A DNA stretch of 64,000 nt from Notamacropus eugenii (lineage: Eukaryota; Chordata; Mammalia; Diprotodontia; Macropodidae): positions 517,576,224-517,640,223 of the forward strand of contig NC_092872.1 of the NCBI RefSeq assembly GCF_028372415.1, in the 5' to 3' direction. Shown in pieces: positions 1-9,965 of this stretch. Both the position numbers and the translations under genes were made by a program. The number at the start of each line of letters is the position of its first letter. The first letter of the stretch is position 1. The notes under the pieces were generated by a model that was not told the DNA's origin, made no database searches, and worked only from the letters and a program-made list of their open reading frames with translations.

Positions 1-189
1 ACTGAGATGGAATGTTATATATGGTGTCAGAAAAGGTTTGTATGTAAAAGTGCATGCTTCCCTATGTTTCATTGTTTCTGTGTTTTTCTAGAACGGAGTT
101 TCAGTCTGGAGGGGGTGGAAAGGGAATGACTGATACAAAGGAAACAAATCAATAAAGAAAATTTAGGAAAATAAGGTTAGAAGAGAACT

Positions 190-340
190 TAGATAATGTT
201 GACTGGAAGGGATATCTTGGTTGAGTATCCAGTCTAACCTCTTCTTCTAGGAAATGATAAGTGCATGCTCAAGATGATACAGTAAGCCCAGGTCTCCTAC
301 CACCAGGTTAGTACCTTGGCCTCTAGTCTACACCGCAAAG
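190..340 (-). repeat. degraded MIR/CR1-tailed SINE fragment
   Basis: The stretch reads like the reverse complement of an old SINE: a 'tagtccaacctc'-like core is followed by a decayed sequence ending in a restriction of the usual 'gaacccaggtct' block. Too diverged to name the subfamily. Confidence 0.35.
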
Positions 341-404
341 TAGTTTGTTTGGTTTTTTTTATAACAATTCATTGACACATGTAAGGAAGAAAGGAAGAGT
401 AGAG

Positions 405-548
405 ACTCTCTCATTTTATAGAAAGAAACGCAGATGACTTAAGAAATGACAAATCACAGTCACTCAGTGCCAGAGCTGGGACTAGAACCTAGGTCCACTG
501 ACTCCAGTCCCAGGGACTTCCCCCTTCAGCTATATCACACTTGTAATG
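405..548 (-). repeat. MIR SINE fragment, antisense
   Basis: Antisense MIR hallmarks are seen in order: a decayed 'cattttatagaaagaaac', then 'gccagagctgggactagaacc', 'ggtccactgactcc' and a pyrimidine-rich end. Confidence 0.6.
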
Positions 549-555
549 ATCTCCT

Positions 556-789
556 GAGGATAATATTGTTACCCAGTATTTAGTTTACTAAATAAAGTTT
601 GGCGAAGATATGTTGGCTTTTTCTACCTTTCTCTAGCTAGCTAGCATTTCTATATCTCCTTAAGGTTTGCAAAGTGCTTTATAAATACTATTTTATTATG
701 TCTTCACAACAATCCTGAGAGGTAGGTGCTATAATTATCCCCATTTTACAGATGAGGAAACTGAGACAAACAGTTGTTAAGGGCACTTA
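556..789 (-). repeat. Ther-1/MIR SINE, antisense, 3' half well preserved
   Basis: Contains 'aaggtttgcaaagtgcttta', then 'tcacaacaatcctgagagg' and 'ccccattttacagatgagga', the standard antisense order of the therian CORE-SINE. It ends where an RTE-tailed SINE abuts it at about 790. Confidence 0.75.
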
Positions 790-1028
790 CGTCATATCAT
801 TGTTCATCCTTCATTCTCGGAGAGGATAAATGACATGGCAAGGGTGATGTCTTGACTTGCTCATGAACTGAAGTGAGGCAGACCTTTGCAAAGCTGTTGG
901 CCTCACTTTGCTCAGCTCTGCCTCACTCTCTCCTCCAGAGTCATCAGAATCCAGTGGAAACCAAAAGTCAAGATGACTGATGATGGCCCAGAATGCAGTG
1001 GGTGGCCTTGGCCTTTCTAAGGACAGAG
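790..1028 (-). repeat. RTE-tailed marsupial SINE, antisense
   Basis: The left end resembles the antisense of an RTE-type 3' tail (compare the sense tail at 9,925-9,963). It is followed by 'gggtgatgtcttgacttgc', 'gaggcagacctttgcaaagc' and 'gcctcactctctcctccag'. From memory this is a common marsupial repeat; the family name is not certain. Confidence 0.55.
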
Positions 1029-1045
1029 GATTTACTCAAGAGCTT

Positions 1046-1290
1046 ACTCAAGCTTGGTAGCATGGTGTATTAAGAGTTGAGGCTGAGAGTCAGGAAATCG
1101 CACCCCAGACACTTAGTAGCTGTGTGATGTTGGGCATGTTACTTAACCTCTCTTAGCCTTGGTTTTTCTCATCAAAAAAACGGGGATAATAATAGTGTCT
1201 ACCTTCCAGAGTTGACATGAAGATCAAATAACATGTAAAGTACTTTGCAGACATTAAAACATTCTATAAATACTAGGTATTATTACCACG
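1046..1290 (+). repeat. MIR SINE, sense, nearly full length
   Basis: Runs from 'agcatggtgtattaagagt' through 'agctgtgtgatgttgggca', the 'acttaacctctctta' block and 'ggggataataatagtgtcta' to 'ttctataaatactaggtatt', the full MIR order including the L2-like tail. Confidence 0.7.
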
Positions 1291-2080
1291 TTCAAAGGTT
1301 TGCTTTGACTCTGGAATCTTTGACTTGTATTCCCTTCCAGGTTCAATATTCTATAGGACTGCTTCCAGTTCTATCGTGGAATGTGATTATAGAGTTGAGG
1401 ATCTGAGGCAGGGACAAGGGACAATAGAAACTTAATTGTCACCCCTTCCTGAAAAGGCAACTACCCCAGATTTTACTAAAACTTTTCTTTCACCAAAAGC
1501 AACAACAGTTAATGAAATCATTATTAGGCAGAATGATCCATGAAGCCTTGATTTCTTCTTACTGAGGAGTTTTCTCTGCCTTGTTCTTCCCTGACACATC
1601 CTGGAATTATTGATTTCCTCATCTGGGATTGCATATTATTTTACATCTAATTGCCCCTCTAGAATTATATATCTTAGAATCACAACTTGACTCTTGTATT
1701 TCATCATCATTTGGGCATTGTTCCTGGTAATTGCCAGCCTCTGCTCAGCCTAGATCTGAAAGAATTCCCTACTTGGTACCTGCCAAAAAGGCTAGGCAAG
1801 GCAAATTTTGTTGCTTGTCTCCCTCTGAACTATTAGCGTAGTCTGGTGTCTTAAGAAAGGCCTACGTTTGCTTACAGAGAGTTGGGCCTGTAAGCTTTGT
1901 GGGCTAATGTTGACTTAGCAACGGGGTATGAGCAACGGGGTTTGGCAATTGGAGGATGGGAAAGGGAGGCAGAGGTCCACCAGGTCTGGGGGCCTTCCTG
2001 GTCCATACCCTAGTTGGTGAAGTGAATCCAAACACCAGGGTGACACCTTGGGAATGGAGTAGACATGAGGTTTTGTCGTT
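1291..2080. other. no gene or named repeat recognised
   Basis: Mixed-composition sequence without splice-flanked coding potential. The short open frames around 1,915-2,231 run into a SINE and show no family features. Confidence 0.5.
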
Positions 2081-2335
2081 GTTGATGGTGGGTTGTTTTC
2101 ATTCATGTCCAACTCTTTGTGACCCCATTTGGGGTTTCCTTGGCAAAGATACTGGAATGGTTTGCTATTTCCTTCTCCAGCTCATTTTACAGATGAGCAA
2201 ACTGAGGCAAATAGGATTAATGACTTGCTGAGGGTCACACAGCTAGTAAGTATCTGAGGCCAGATTTAAGCTCAGGAAGACAATTCTTTCTGACTCCAGG
2301 TTCTTCTCTCTATCCATCTAGCTGCCCCAAACATG
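2081..2335 (-). repeat. Mar1 CORE-SINE, antisense, full length
   Basis: Starts with the RTE-type tail in antisense (gttgttg-rich), then 'ccaactctttgtgacccca', 'cttggcaaagatactggaat', 'cattttacagatgagcaaac' and the tRNA-like head 'ctatccatctagctgcccc'. This is the marsupial Mar1 layout. Confidence 0.85.
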
Positions 2336-2690
2336 AACACCCTTGATTCATCAGGAAGTCATCATTTTGGATGCCCTCTGCACCTGCCTATTTGATCTAT
2401 ATGAGACAACCTTAACAAAGTCAAGTGAGGCCAGCTTAGCATAATTTGTTCCTATCAAGATTTATGAAAGCTGAGCAGCTGTAATCCTCTTTAGAGCTAA
2501 GTCAAGAAACAGAAGTATCCATGTTAAAAAAAAAATCAGGCTTCATAATACTAGCCATCATTTCTTTATAATTCCTCTGATTATCAGACTTGTGTTTTTC
2601 AGCAGACGTGCACAATTTGATATTAATAAATTTCATAGAATTGTATTGCATATAATATCAGGTATTAAAGGGACACTGTAACAAAGAACA
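2336..2690. other. no gene or repeat recognised
   Basis: AT-rich intergenic sequence with a short A run at about 2,526. Nothing in it can be assigned. Confidence 0.5.
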
Positions 2691-2830
2691 AAAAAGCAGT
2701 AAAGCTGGAAGAGGTCTTAGAATGTAGGAATTCAGTGGTAGATAGATCTTAGAGTCCATCTAGTCCAACCTCTTTATCTTTCAGTTGAGGAAACCAAGGC
2801 CTAGAGAGGGTAGTTTCCTGGTTTTATAGG
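2691..2830 (-). repeat. CR1/L3-tailed SINE fragment, antisense
   Basis: The 'agcagtaaagctggaagagg' and 'ttagagtccatctagtccaa' motifs followed by 'ttgaggaaaccaaggcctag' match the antisense end of a MIR-like SINE carrying a CR1/L3-type tail. Confidence 0.45.
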
Positions 2831-2924
2831 AAAATGCTTTGGGGCTTTAGTTCCTCCAAACCATACTGCTGGAAGGAGGGAATCATAGAGGTTATTTCAT
2901 TTCATCCAAATAGTTACACTTATT

Positions 2925-3110
2925 GATTTATTCGTCTAAGTATTGAGTGCTTTATTGTATGCCTAGCTCTGCACTGGACTGTGGGGAAAATCAAAAGAAG
3001 TAAATTATACCTTCTTTGCCCCAAAGGAACTTACAATCTAGTTGAAAGGCTGTTAATAATAGTACAAACAAGTATTTGGGTTTATCTGGACAAATGAGCC
3101 AAATGATTGG
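2925..3110 (-). repeat. L2 LINE 3' end, antisense
   Basis: A decayed 'tattgagtgctttattgtatg' and 'ctctgcactggactgtgggg', then 'ggaacttacaatctagttga', is the antisense L2 3'-UTR order also seen at 30,055. Confidence 0.5.
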
Positions 3111-3119
3111 TCTAGACAA

Positions 3120-3262
3120 AAAGTATCATGAGGAAACTGAGGCTGAAAAAGGTTAAGTGAGTGCTAAAATGCCATACCTTTAGTAAGTGTCTGAGGCAAG
3201 GTTTGAACTCAGGTACTTCTCTCTCTAAATCTACCACTCTAGCCACTATACTACCTTGTCTG
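3120..3262 (-). repeat. MIR SINE, antisense
   Basis: 'gaggaaactgaggctgaaaa', 'tgtctgaggcaaggtttgaa' and 'gccactatactacc' are in antisense MIR order. Confidence 0.65.
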
Positions 3263-3284
3263 CCATTGACTATAGAGTATTATA

Positions 3285-3382
3285 ATTGAGAATTCAATTC
3301 AACATACATTCCAGTCAACAAACATTTATTAAGCTTCTTACGTGCAGAGCACTGGAGATACTAAGGCAAAAAAAAAAAAAAA
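3285..3382 (-). repeat. L2 3' end, antisense, with A run
   Basis: 'caacaaacatttattaagct' followed by 'gcagagcactggagatacta' is the antisense L2 terminus. It runs into an A homopolymer at 3,369-3,383. Confidence 0.6.
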
Positions 3383-3594
3383 ATGACACTTGATCACATG
3401 ACTTGACCAAAGTCTCGCAGCTTTTTAATGATGGATCTGGGAGCCATATAATGTCCTAGATACTCTTAACTACTCTGTTCTTCTGAATACTGTCTCCTTC
3501 CTCTGTTTCTATAACACTGCTCTCTTGTGTTTCTCGTCTTTGATGATGTTTATAAAGCAATGAGCACTGTCCGCCACATTTAATAAGTCCATCA

Positions 3595-3660
3595 TTCCTT
3601 CTTTCTTTCTTTCCTCCCTCCCTCCCTCCCTCTCTCCTTCTTTCCTTCCTTCCTTCCTAT
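3595..3660. repeat. (CTTT/CCCT)n pyrimidine microsatellite
   Basis: Uninterrupted pyrimidines made of ctttctttctt, ccctccctccct and ccttccttcc units, directly upstream of the L2 copy at 3,690. Confidence 0.85.
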
Positions 3661-3689
3661 CATATCAGTTTTCTTTGCAGAGTCATAAT

Positions 3690-4570
3690 CCATATTTCAT
3701 CCCCTTTGCATGAGTATATCCCAGGACTCTGTCTGGGGTTCTCTTCTCTACTTTTTCTTGGTGATCTTAGTAACTTCCATGGGTTCAACTATCATTCTGT
3801 GGTTCCCAAATCTACATTTTTAGCCTCCATCTCTCTCCTAAGCTCCAGTCCTACACCTATAACCTCTTATTGGACATCCCTACCTGCATATACCATCTCA
3901 AACTCAACATGCATGTCCACAACAGAGCTCGTTATCCTCCCCCTCTGCATCCTCTCTCCCCTTCTATAATCCAGTAGTTGCTAAGTCACATAGATTCTGC
4001 CTCTACCATTTCTTTGGGATCTGTCCCCTCCTCAGCATTCATAACACGATCTAGTTCAGATCCTTCTTACCATTCATCTAGATCATTGCAACATTGTCCT
4101 AATTGGTCTCCACGAATCTAGTCTCTCGTCTTTCCAGTCCTTTGTTCATTTAGTATTGCCCAATTGGTATTCCTAGAGCACAAATGTGACCATGTAACTC
4201 TCCTACACAGGAAGGTCCAATGATTCCTTATTACCTCTGAGATAAAAGACAAACTCCTCTGTCTAAAATTTAAAAGCTTTCACCATTGGCCTCCTGCCTG
4301 ACTTTCCATGCTTATTTCACATATTGTTCTCCTTTACCCCTTCTCTGACCCAGCAAAGTGACCTATTTGCTCTTTCTTGTACTTGCCATTCTATCTGCAG
4401 CCTCTTTATATTTTTTCAGGCAATCTTCCATTCTTGGACCATTCTCCCTCCTCACCTCTGCCTCTTGGAACATTTTGTCTCCCTTCAAGATTCAGCTTAC
4501 AGAAGACCTTTTCTGATTCCTCCAAATGTTAGTGCCCCACTCTAAAATTACTTTATATTTTTGCATATCT
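3690..4570 (+). repeat. L2 LINE, sense: reverse-transcriptase fossil and 3'UTR
   Basis: The + strand open frame at 3,706-3,969 retains L2 reverse-transcriptase residues (an SLLF-like segment after a decayed GxxLGP box, then a palm-proximal 'HGFNYH' segment), followed by 'aactcaacatgcatgtccac' and, further on, the 3'UTR wording 'ctcacctctgcctcttggaa'. The YADD box is lost. A SINE at 4,572-4,822 splits the element, and the L2 tail resumes after it. Confidence 0.65.
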
Positions 4571-4571
4571 C

Positions 4572-4822
4572 ATATTGGAGATACAGCATAGCACAGAGGA
4601 TAGATAGTCAGTCTCAAAGTCAAGAAGAGCTGTATTCAAGCCCCACCCCTAATATATACTGGCTATGGGACCCAGGATAAACCATTTAACCTCCAAGTGC
4701 CCCAAACTACTTTCTAAGACTTAAAATTATAGAGGAGTTGCTATTCTGAATTAGTAGAGGGAATTCTCTCAAGAGAGATTGTGAACACCAATGAAATCCC
4801 AGGTCCAGTCCTCAAAAATCTT
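4572..4822 (+). repeat. MIR-like marsupial SINE inserted in L2
   Basis: 'gatacagcatagcacagagg', 'gctatgggacccaggataaa' and 'taacctccaagtgccccaaa' start a SINE whose 3' part ('ggaattctctcaagagagat', 'caatgaaatcccaggtccag') differs from MIR and Mar1. It interrupts the L2 3'UTR. Confidence 0.6.
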
Positions 4823-4975
4823 GATATTTACTTATCTGGGATAATGTTGTATCCTACCCCCTAGAAGAACAAAGCTCCTTGAGGGTAGAAAATATCTAGT
4901 GTTTGCCTTTGTATTCCCAATGACTAGCACCGGTTGGTGCTGAATAAATGCTGAGTTGAATTGGATTGAATTGAA
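4823..4975 (+). repeat. L2 3' terminus, sense (continuation)
   Basis: 'ctccttgagggtagaaaata', 'tgcctttgtattcccaatga' and 'tgctgaataaatgctgagtt' complete the L2 begun at 3,690. Confidence 0.6.
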
Positions 4976-5019
4976 TTCAGATCCTCTACAAATTTGCAAG
5001 ACTTGCTGATTGACTGAAC

Positions 5020-5275
5020 ATAGGATGCAGAGGAGGAGTCAAGAGTGGCCCAATGTTTGGAGCTAGATGACTGAGAGGATGGCAATGGCATGATAAGAAC
5101 AAAGAAGCCCGGAGAAAGGAAGAGTTGGCTTAGAGTTAATGTGGTTTTGGACATTCCGAGTCTGAAGCACCAAAAGGACATCCTACTAGAGGTGACCTGC
5201 GGGAAACCTGATATAGGAATGACTGAAGAAGTATGCAACCGAGCAGAGAAGCTATGGGTGAGGATGAGCTAAAGA
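5020..5275 (-). repeat. L2 ORF2 C-terminal region, antisense fragment
   Basis: 'gaggagtcaagagtggccca', 'tgtggttttggacattccga' and 'ggacatcctactagaggtga' line up with the antisense L2 coding block that is better preserved at 30,760-30,970. Confidence 0.5.
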
Positions 5276-5394
5276 GAGCACCTAGAGACAAGAGACACAG
5301 ACCAAGTCTGTCATTTGGGCTAGATTATTTGGGAATGGGAAGAGGAAGAAGGACTTTTGACTCCCTATGATCTCCAAGATTAAATATAAAATCC

Positions 5395-5660
5395 AATGTT
5401 TAGTGTTCAAAGTCCTTCATAAGCAGTCCCCCTTTTACCTTTCCAGTCATCTTACACCTTACTACCCTCCATGTAGTCTTCAACCCAGTGACACTGGCTT
5501 CCTTATTGTTTCTCACACATGACTCGACTATGTCTTTTAACTGGCTGTCCCCATGCCTGGAAGCCTCTCTCTCATCATCTGGTCTCTTGACTTCCCCAGC
5601 TTTTTTCAAGTGTGAGTTAAAATCCTACTTTCTAGGAAAAGCCTTTCCTGAAGACTTATA
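5395..5660 (+). repeat. L2 3'UTR, sense, first part (split by L1)
   Basis: 'caaagtccttcataagcagt', 'cactggcttccttattgttt' and 'ccccatgcctggaagcctct' are sense L2 3'UTR. The element stops at about 5,660 and resumes at 6,285. Confidence 0.65.
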
Positions 5661-6026
5661 TGAATGAATGTAAAGTGAAGTGAGCAGAACCAGGAGAACA
5701 ATTTATACAATAAAAATAATACTGTAAAAATGAATAATTTTGAAAGACCTAAGTCCTGAATTCTGATCCATCACAATGGAACCAACCATAATTACAAAGA
5801 ACTCATAATGAAACATGCTTCCTATCTCCAGATAGAGATTTGATGGACTTAGAATGCAGAATGAAACATATTATCTTTTCTTTATATCCTTCCTTCCTTC
5901 CTCCTTCCTTCCTTTCTTTCTCTTTCTTCCTGTCTTCCTTCCCTCCATCCTTCCTTCCTTTTTCCTTCTTTCTTCCTTTCTTTCTTTTTTCTTCCTTCCT
6001 TCCTTCCTTTCTTCCTTCCTTCCTTC

Positions 6027-6099
<73 letters not shown>

Positions 6100-6284
6100 T
6101 TCTTTCCTTTCTTCCTTTCTTTCTCCCGTCCTCCCTTCCTTGTTTTTGGACATAGCTAATGTAGGAATTTATTTTGTTTGACTATACATATTTTAACCAG
6201 CTTTGTTTTTCTTGCTTTCTTAGCAGTGCAAGGGACAGCATCTGGAACCAAAAATAAAATTGAATTTTAAAATAAATAGGATTT
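5661..6284 (+). repeat. L1 3' end, sense, inserted into L2
   Basis: 'tgaagtgagcagaaccagga' and 'gaacaatttatacaataaaa' match the marsupial L1 3'UTR (compare 16,105-16,160). After a 250-bp pyrimidine array the L1 end 'ggacatagctaatgtaggaa' and an A-rich tail follow. The two L2 halves flank it. Confidence 0.65.
5887..6138. repeat. (TTCC/TTTC)n polypyrimidine microsatellite
   Basis: About 250 bp of almost pure pyrimidine; the central 6,028-6,094 is an unbroken run of tttc units. It sits inside the L1 3'UTR, so the Phe/Leu/Ser-rich and Lys/Glu/Arg-rich open frames here are artefacts of the repeat. Confidence 0.95.
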
Positions 6285-6512
6285 TTAAAAAGAAGTCTTT
6301 CCCAATCCTCCTTAATTCTAGTGCCTTGCTTCTGTTGATTCTTTCTCATTTATCCTGTATAAGGTTTGTTCATACATAATTGTTGCTTCCTCTATTAGAC
6401 TGTGAGATTCTTGAGAGTAAGGTCTGTTTTTTTACCTTTCTTTGTCTCCTCCGTTCTTAACATAATGCCTGGTATTTAACAGTAAGCACTTAATAAATGT
6501 GTGTTGCTTGTC
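6285..6512 (+). repeat. L2 3' terminus, sense, second part
   Basis: 'aagtctttcccaatcctcct', 'tagactgtgagattcttgag' and 'agcacttaataaatgtgtgt' complete the L2 interrupted at 5,660. Confidence 0.7.
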
Positions 6513-6740
6513 GAAAGAGAAACAGAAAAGTGAGCAATGGAGTATATCCCTGGGGAGCAGGGGGGGGTCTGGTGTGTGGCAGGAAATCCTCCTTTGCCAG
6601 TCCTTTGATGGGGAAGGAGAGGGAGCAATGGAAACCTTTGTCTACACTATGGTCTGCCCTCCTGAGGATAGATCCTTTTGACCTTCTCACACTATTTCTC
6701 AATTTCCCCAAGCTTCTAACACTACCTGGTTGTCCTTAAA

Positions 6741-6870
6741 GTCAATTCTCCTATGAGACTAATTGTTATAAGTACTTGTTGTCTATGTTCTAAGATTACT
6801 CCCAGTTCTGACATTCTTGGTCCTATGATCTAAGGTCCCTCCAAAGTCTGGTGTTCTACTTCCTATATAT
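6741..6870 (+). repeat. tandem CR1/L3-type 3' tails
   Basis: Three diverged units of the kind 'tctaaggtccctccaaagtc' / 'tgacattcttggtcctatga' follow each other. The same unit recurs at 20,990, 43,225, 49,965, 53,770 and 62,355. Confidence 0.45.
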
Positions 6871-7584
6871 TTCCATAGGATCCTCCTACCTTTGACATCT
6901 CTTTCTCAGACATTCAAGGGAAGAGGGCAGCTTTGGGAAAATACAGAAAGGCCTGATGAAGAGCTTTGAAGCTAGTAAAAATAAAAAAATAAAAAAGAAA
7001 CTGATAGTTTTCAATCTATCTGCAAGGCTTTGCTGAAGCCCATAGTATCCAGACATCTCCAGAAAGCCAGGCACTTGTTCACACCTGTTTTTCAGACTAG
7101 TCCTTTTTACAGCCTTGCTCTCAGTCAATTACAAAGGGCCAATTGATTTGAACCTCTCTTTCCCTAGATTTGAATTGCTGACATCTCCATTAGCTTCCCG
7201 GGCACGCCAGGGAGTATTGAACGTGGAAGGCAAGAGTGCAGAGCACTCAGCTAGAAAGCCAAGTAGGCACTAGTATTTCCAGCAGTGGGTGGGGGCAGCC
7301 AGCCAGCTCTGGGAAGTGGAGGAAGGGAGGTAGAATAAAGGAGATTAGGGGGACACAAGGCCATAGAACTCACAATTAGATGGACGCCTAGTTTAGGAAC
7401 AGAACATTAGCAAGTAGTCGGGGAAAGTGTGACACACCCAGGCCTCATCCTCTGTGACTGAACCCACAAGAATTGATATAGATAGTTTGGTCAGGATCTA
7501 CAGGTATTTTTCTTTAAAGTAATCCATATCCCATCATGGTTAGGGGACAGATTAAGAGTTGGGAGGGGCTTTACTGGTCTCTAG
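6871..7584. other. no gene or repeat recognised
   Basis: Includes a moderately GC-rich part at 7,195-7,330. No coding family, splice pair or repeat boundary could be supported. Confidence 0.5.
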
Positions 7585-7912
7585 TCATAGGATTATGGGA
7601 CTGTAGATTTAAAGTTGAAAGAGACCTTAGAGGTCATTAGTCTCTTCATTCATACAGATGGGGAAAGTGAGAGACTTGCCCAAGCTTACATAGGTAATAA
7701 GCCAAGATCTGAACTCAGATCCTCTGAGTTCATTGATGTTTTCACTCTATTATATCAATTCTCTCATTTTAAAGAAAGAGAAATTGAAGCCTCAGGAGAG
7801 GAAGTGATTTACTCAAAATCACACAGAGATTTAGTAGCAGAGTGAGAGTTAAAACTCATATTTCCAGACCCCTCAATCCAATGCATTTCATATTATATGA
7901 TGACTGCCTCTT
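7585..7912 (-). repeat. two MIR-like SINE fragments in tandem, antisense
   Basis: One copy runs 'gaaagagaccttagaggtca' to 'gaactcagatcctctgagtt'. A second begins at about 7,760 with 'ctcattttaaagaaagagaa' and ends near 'tgactgcctc'. The 76-aa open frame across them is a shadow. Confidence 0.6.
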
Positions 7913-8261
7913 GTGATTAAACCCTAAAGAATTGATATATACCAACTACCCTCATAAGAGACCAGTACATAATACAGAATGTTCATTTGTTCATTGACAA
8001 GAACTCTACTTGCTAAATGACCTTGAACAGTCATGCTGGTGTGTATATTTCCTTCCTCACAATGATAGTTCCTTGGGAAATGGAATTATAGTCAGGACGT
8101 TGCTTTATCAGAGTCAAAAGAAAGTGAGTTAGATCTTCTTATGAGCTATTGTCATAAAAATGAGATAGGGCTCCTGGTGAGTTACCCTTACCATAGAACA
8201 GCATGGAGTATTAGATCTGCAGTGGAAATTTGAACAAAAATGTCCAAATTGAATGAATCTT
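7913..8261. other. no gene or repeat recognised
   Basis: AT-rich flank without recognisable coding or repeat structure. Confidence 0.45.
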
Positions 8262-8362
8262 AGAATAGAGAACGTAGAAAAATCAAGATGGAAAGTACCA
8301 TAGAGATCATCCAGTTCAATCCTTTTCTTTTACAAATAGTTAAATTGAGGTCAATGGATAAA
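8262..8362 (-). repeat. short MIR-like fragment, antisense
   Basis: 'accatagagatcatccagtt' then a decayed 'ttttacaaatagttaaattg' resembles the antisense SINE end. Confidence 0.4.
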
Positions 8363-8514
8363 AACTTGTGAAAGTCCTACCTTCCCAATGAAACTGGAAG
8401 GTCATAGACAGGGACAACCTGTTATTTCTTTTCTGTCTTCTTGAACGATCAGAAGGAGACCAGATATACAATAGGTCCCTCCACAGTACGGTATCTTTGT
8501 TCCTTTTCAGCGTG

Positions 8515-8640
8515 GTCATACGTTATTCTCTCTCATTCATTCTCTGTCCCCAACCAGGCACCTTCCTGTCATGCCTCCATGCTTTGCTCATGATGTCTGA
8601 ACAACACCTCCTTCACTTTCTTCACCCTTTATTTTCCTTT
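8515..8640 (+). repeat. probable L2 3'UTR fragment, sense
   Basis: 'ctccatgctttgctcatgat' and 'caacacctccttcactttct' look like sense L2 3'UTR. A sense L2 terminus at 9,966-10,196 may be its other half, separated by later insertions. Confidence 0.35.
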
Positions 8641-9300
8641 TAAACTTTGCTTTCCTTTTCAATTAAAAAACATTTATTTATTTTTTTATTCCTGCTACTT
8701 TCATACCTTCAATTTAAGAAAGAAAAAGAAAACCTTTTTAACAAATTGCAGAGTTAATCAAAATAAATTCCTGCATTGGGTCATGTCCAAAAATCTATGC
8801 CACTTTCTACACCTTTTGTCAGGAGGTGGGTAGCATGCTTCAACATCGGTCCTCCGGAATTGTGATGGGTCATTTCTTCAATTGTAGTTCTCAAGTCTTT
8901 CAAAGTTGTCTTTATGATGTTGCTGTTGTTTAAATTGTTCTGGTTCTGCTCACGTCACTCTGCATTAGTTCATACGAGCCTTCTCAGGATTCTCTGAAAC
9001 CGTTCCTTTTGTTGTTTTTTATTGCATATTAGATTCTATTACATTCAAATACCATAATTTGTTCAGTCATTCTCTAATTGATGAGCATGCCCTTTGTTTC
9101 CAATTCTTTGTCACTTCAGAAAGGTCTGCTATAAATGAGTATAAATGAGCCTTTGAAGCCTAAGCCTAGGACTGGTATTGCTGAGTCAAAGGATATATAG
9201 TTTAGTGACTTTGAGAACATGATCTAAATTCCTTAACAGAATAGCTGTACCAATTCATAGTCCCACCAACAGTGCATTAATGTGCCTCTTTTTCTGTAGC
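8641..9300 (-). repeat. L1 3' region, antisense
   Basis: In antisense it contains 'ttctggttctgctcacgtca', 'ttctctaattgatgagcatg' and 'tagtcccaccaacagtgcat', which match the reverse complement of the L1 3' region at 15,750-16,120. Confidence 0.65.
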
Positions 9301-9309
9301 CCTTACTCA

Positions 9310-9454
9310 TTCTTTTTTTTTTTTTTTTTTTGAGGCAATCAGGGTTAAATGACTTGCTTGGGTATCACACAGCTAGTGTCAAGTAGCTGAAGGGCAGATT
9401 TGAACTCATGTTCTCCTAACTCTAGTGCTGTGCTCTATCCACTGTGCCACCTTA
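9310..9454 (-). repeat. poly-A-tailed marsupial SINE, antisense
   Basis: Begins with a T18-like run (poly-A tail in antisense), then 'aatcagggttaaatgacttg', 'tcacacagctagtgtcaagt' and the head 'ctatccactgtgccacct'. The poly-A tail separates it from RTE-tailed Mar1 and L2-tailed MIR. Confidence 0.7.
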
Positions 9455-9455
9455 C

Positions 9456-9963
9456 TCAAGGTACCAGACACTGAAATCCTTACTTGAGCTGAACTGCCAA
9501 GCATTCAAACTATGCTTCAGAGAGCACAACTCCAATGGGCTGACCACGTTGTTCAAATGCAAAATGTACATTTGCCAAAAAGACTATTTTATGGAGAACT
9601 CACATGGGGCAGGAGATTACATGGTGGTCAGAAGTGATACAAGAACACTCTCAAGAACTTTGGATTTGACTGTGCGACATGGCAGACACTGGCACAGGAC
9701 CACTCAGCATAGCATGCCCACATCAAAAAGGGTGCTGTGCTCTATGAGCAAAGCAGAATTGAGACAGTACAAAGTAAATATAGGATGTGGAAATTTGGAG
9801 TATCCACCCCAAAAATTCACATGGACTATCTGTGCCCTACCTGTGGTAGAGCATTCCAAGCTTGTATTGGTCTGATCAACCACAGTCAGATACACTGAAA
9901 CTTCACTTTATCATGGTGATGTCATTTTGGTCCTCTTCAAGAACAAAGGACAACAACCAACCA
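9456..9963 (+). pseudogene. RTE-like LINE reverse transcriptase C-terminus, dead
   Basis: One reading frame runs from 9,461 to the stop at 9,896-9,898 with several internal stops but no frameshift. It shows an LQWADHV-type segment, 'LFYGELTWG' and 'HGGQK', then a terminal Cys2His2 motif (CX2CX12HX3H) from C at 9,833 to H at 9,893. This end is typical of endonuclease-type non-LTR elements. The 3' tail at 9,925-9,963 ('tggtcctcttcaagaacaaa') is the same tail type as on the RTE-tailed SINEs at 790 and 22,035, which supports the idea that this LINE class mobilised them. Confidence 0.65.
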
Positions 9964-9965
9964 AC

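Noticed and set aside
5803..6181. Long Lys/Glu/Arg-rich (-) and Phe/Leu/Ser-rich (+) open frames of 101-116 codons
   Set aside because: They are translations of a (TTTC/TTCC)n microsatellite with no start context or domain.
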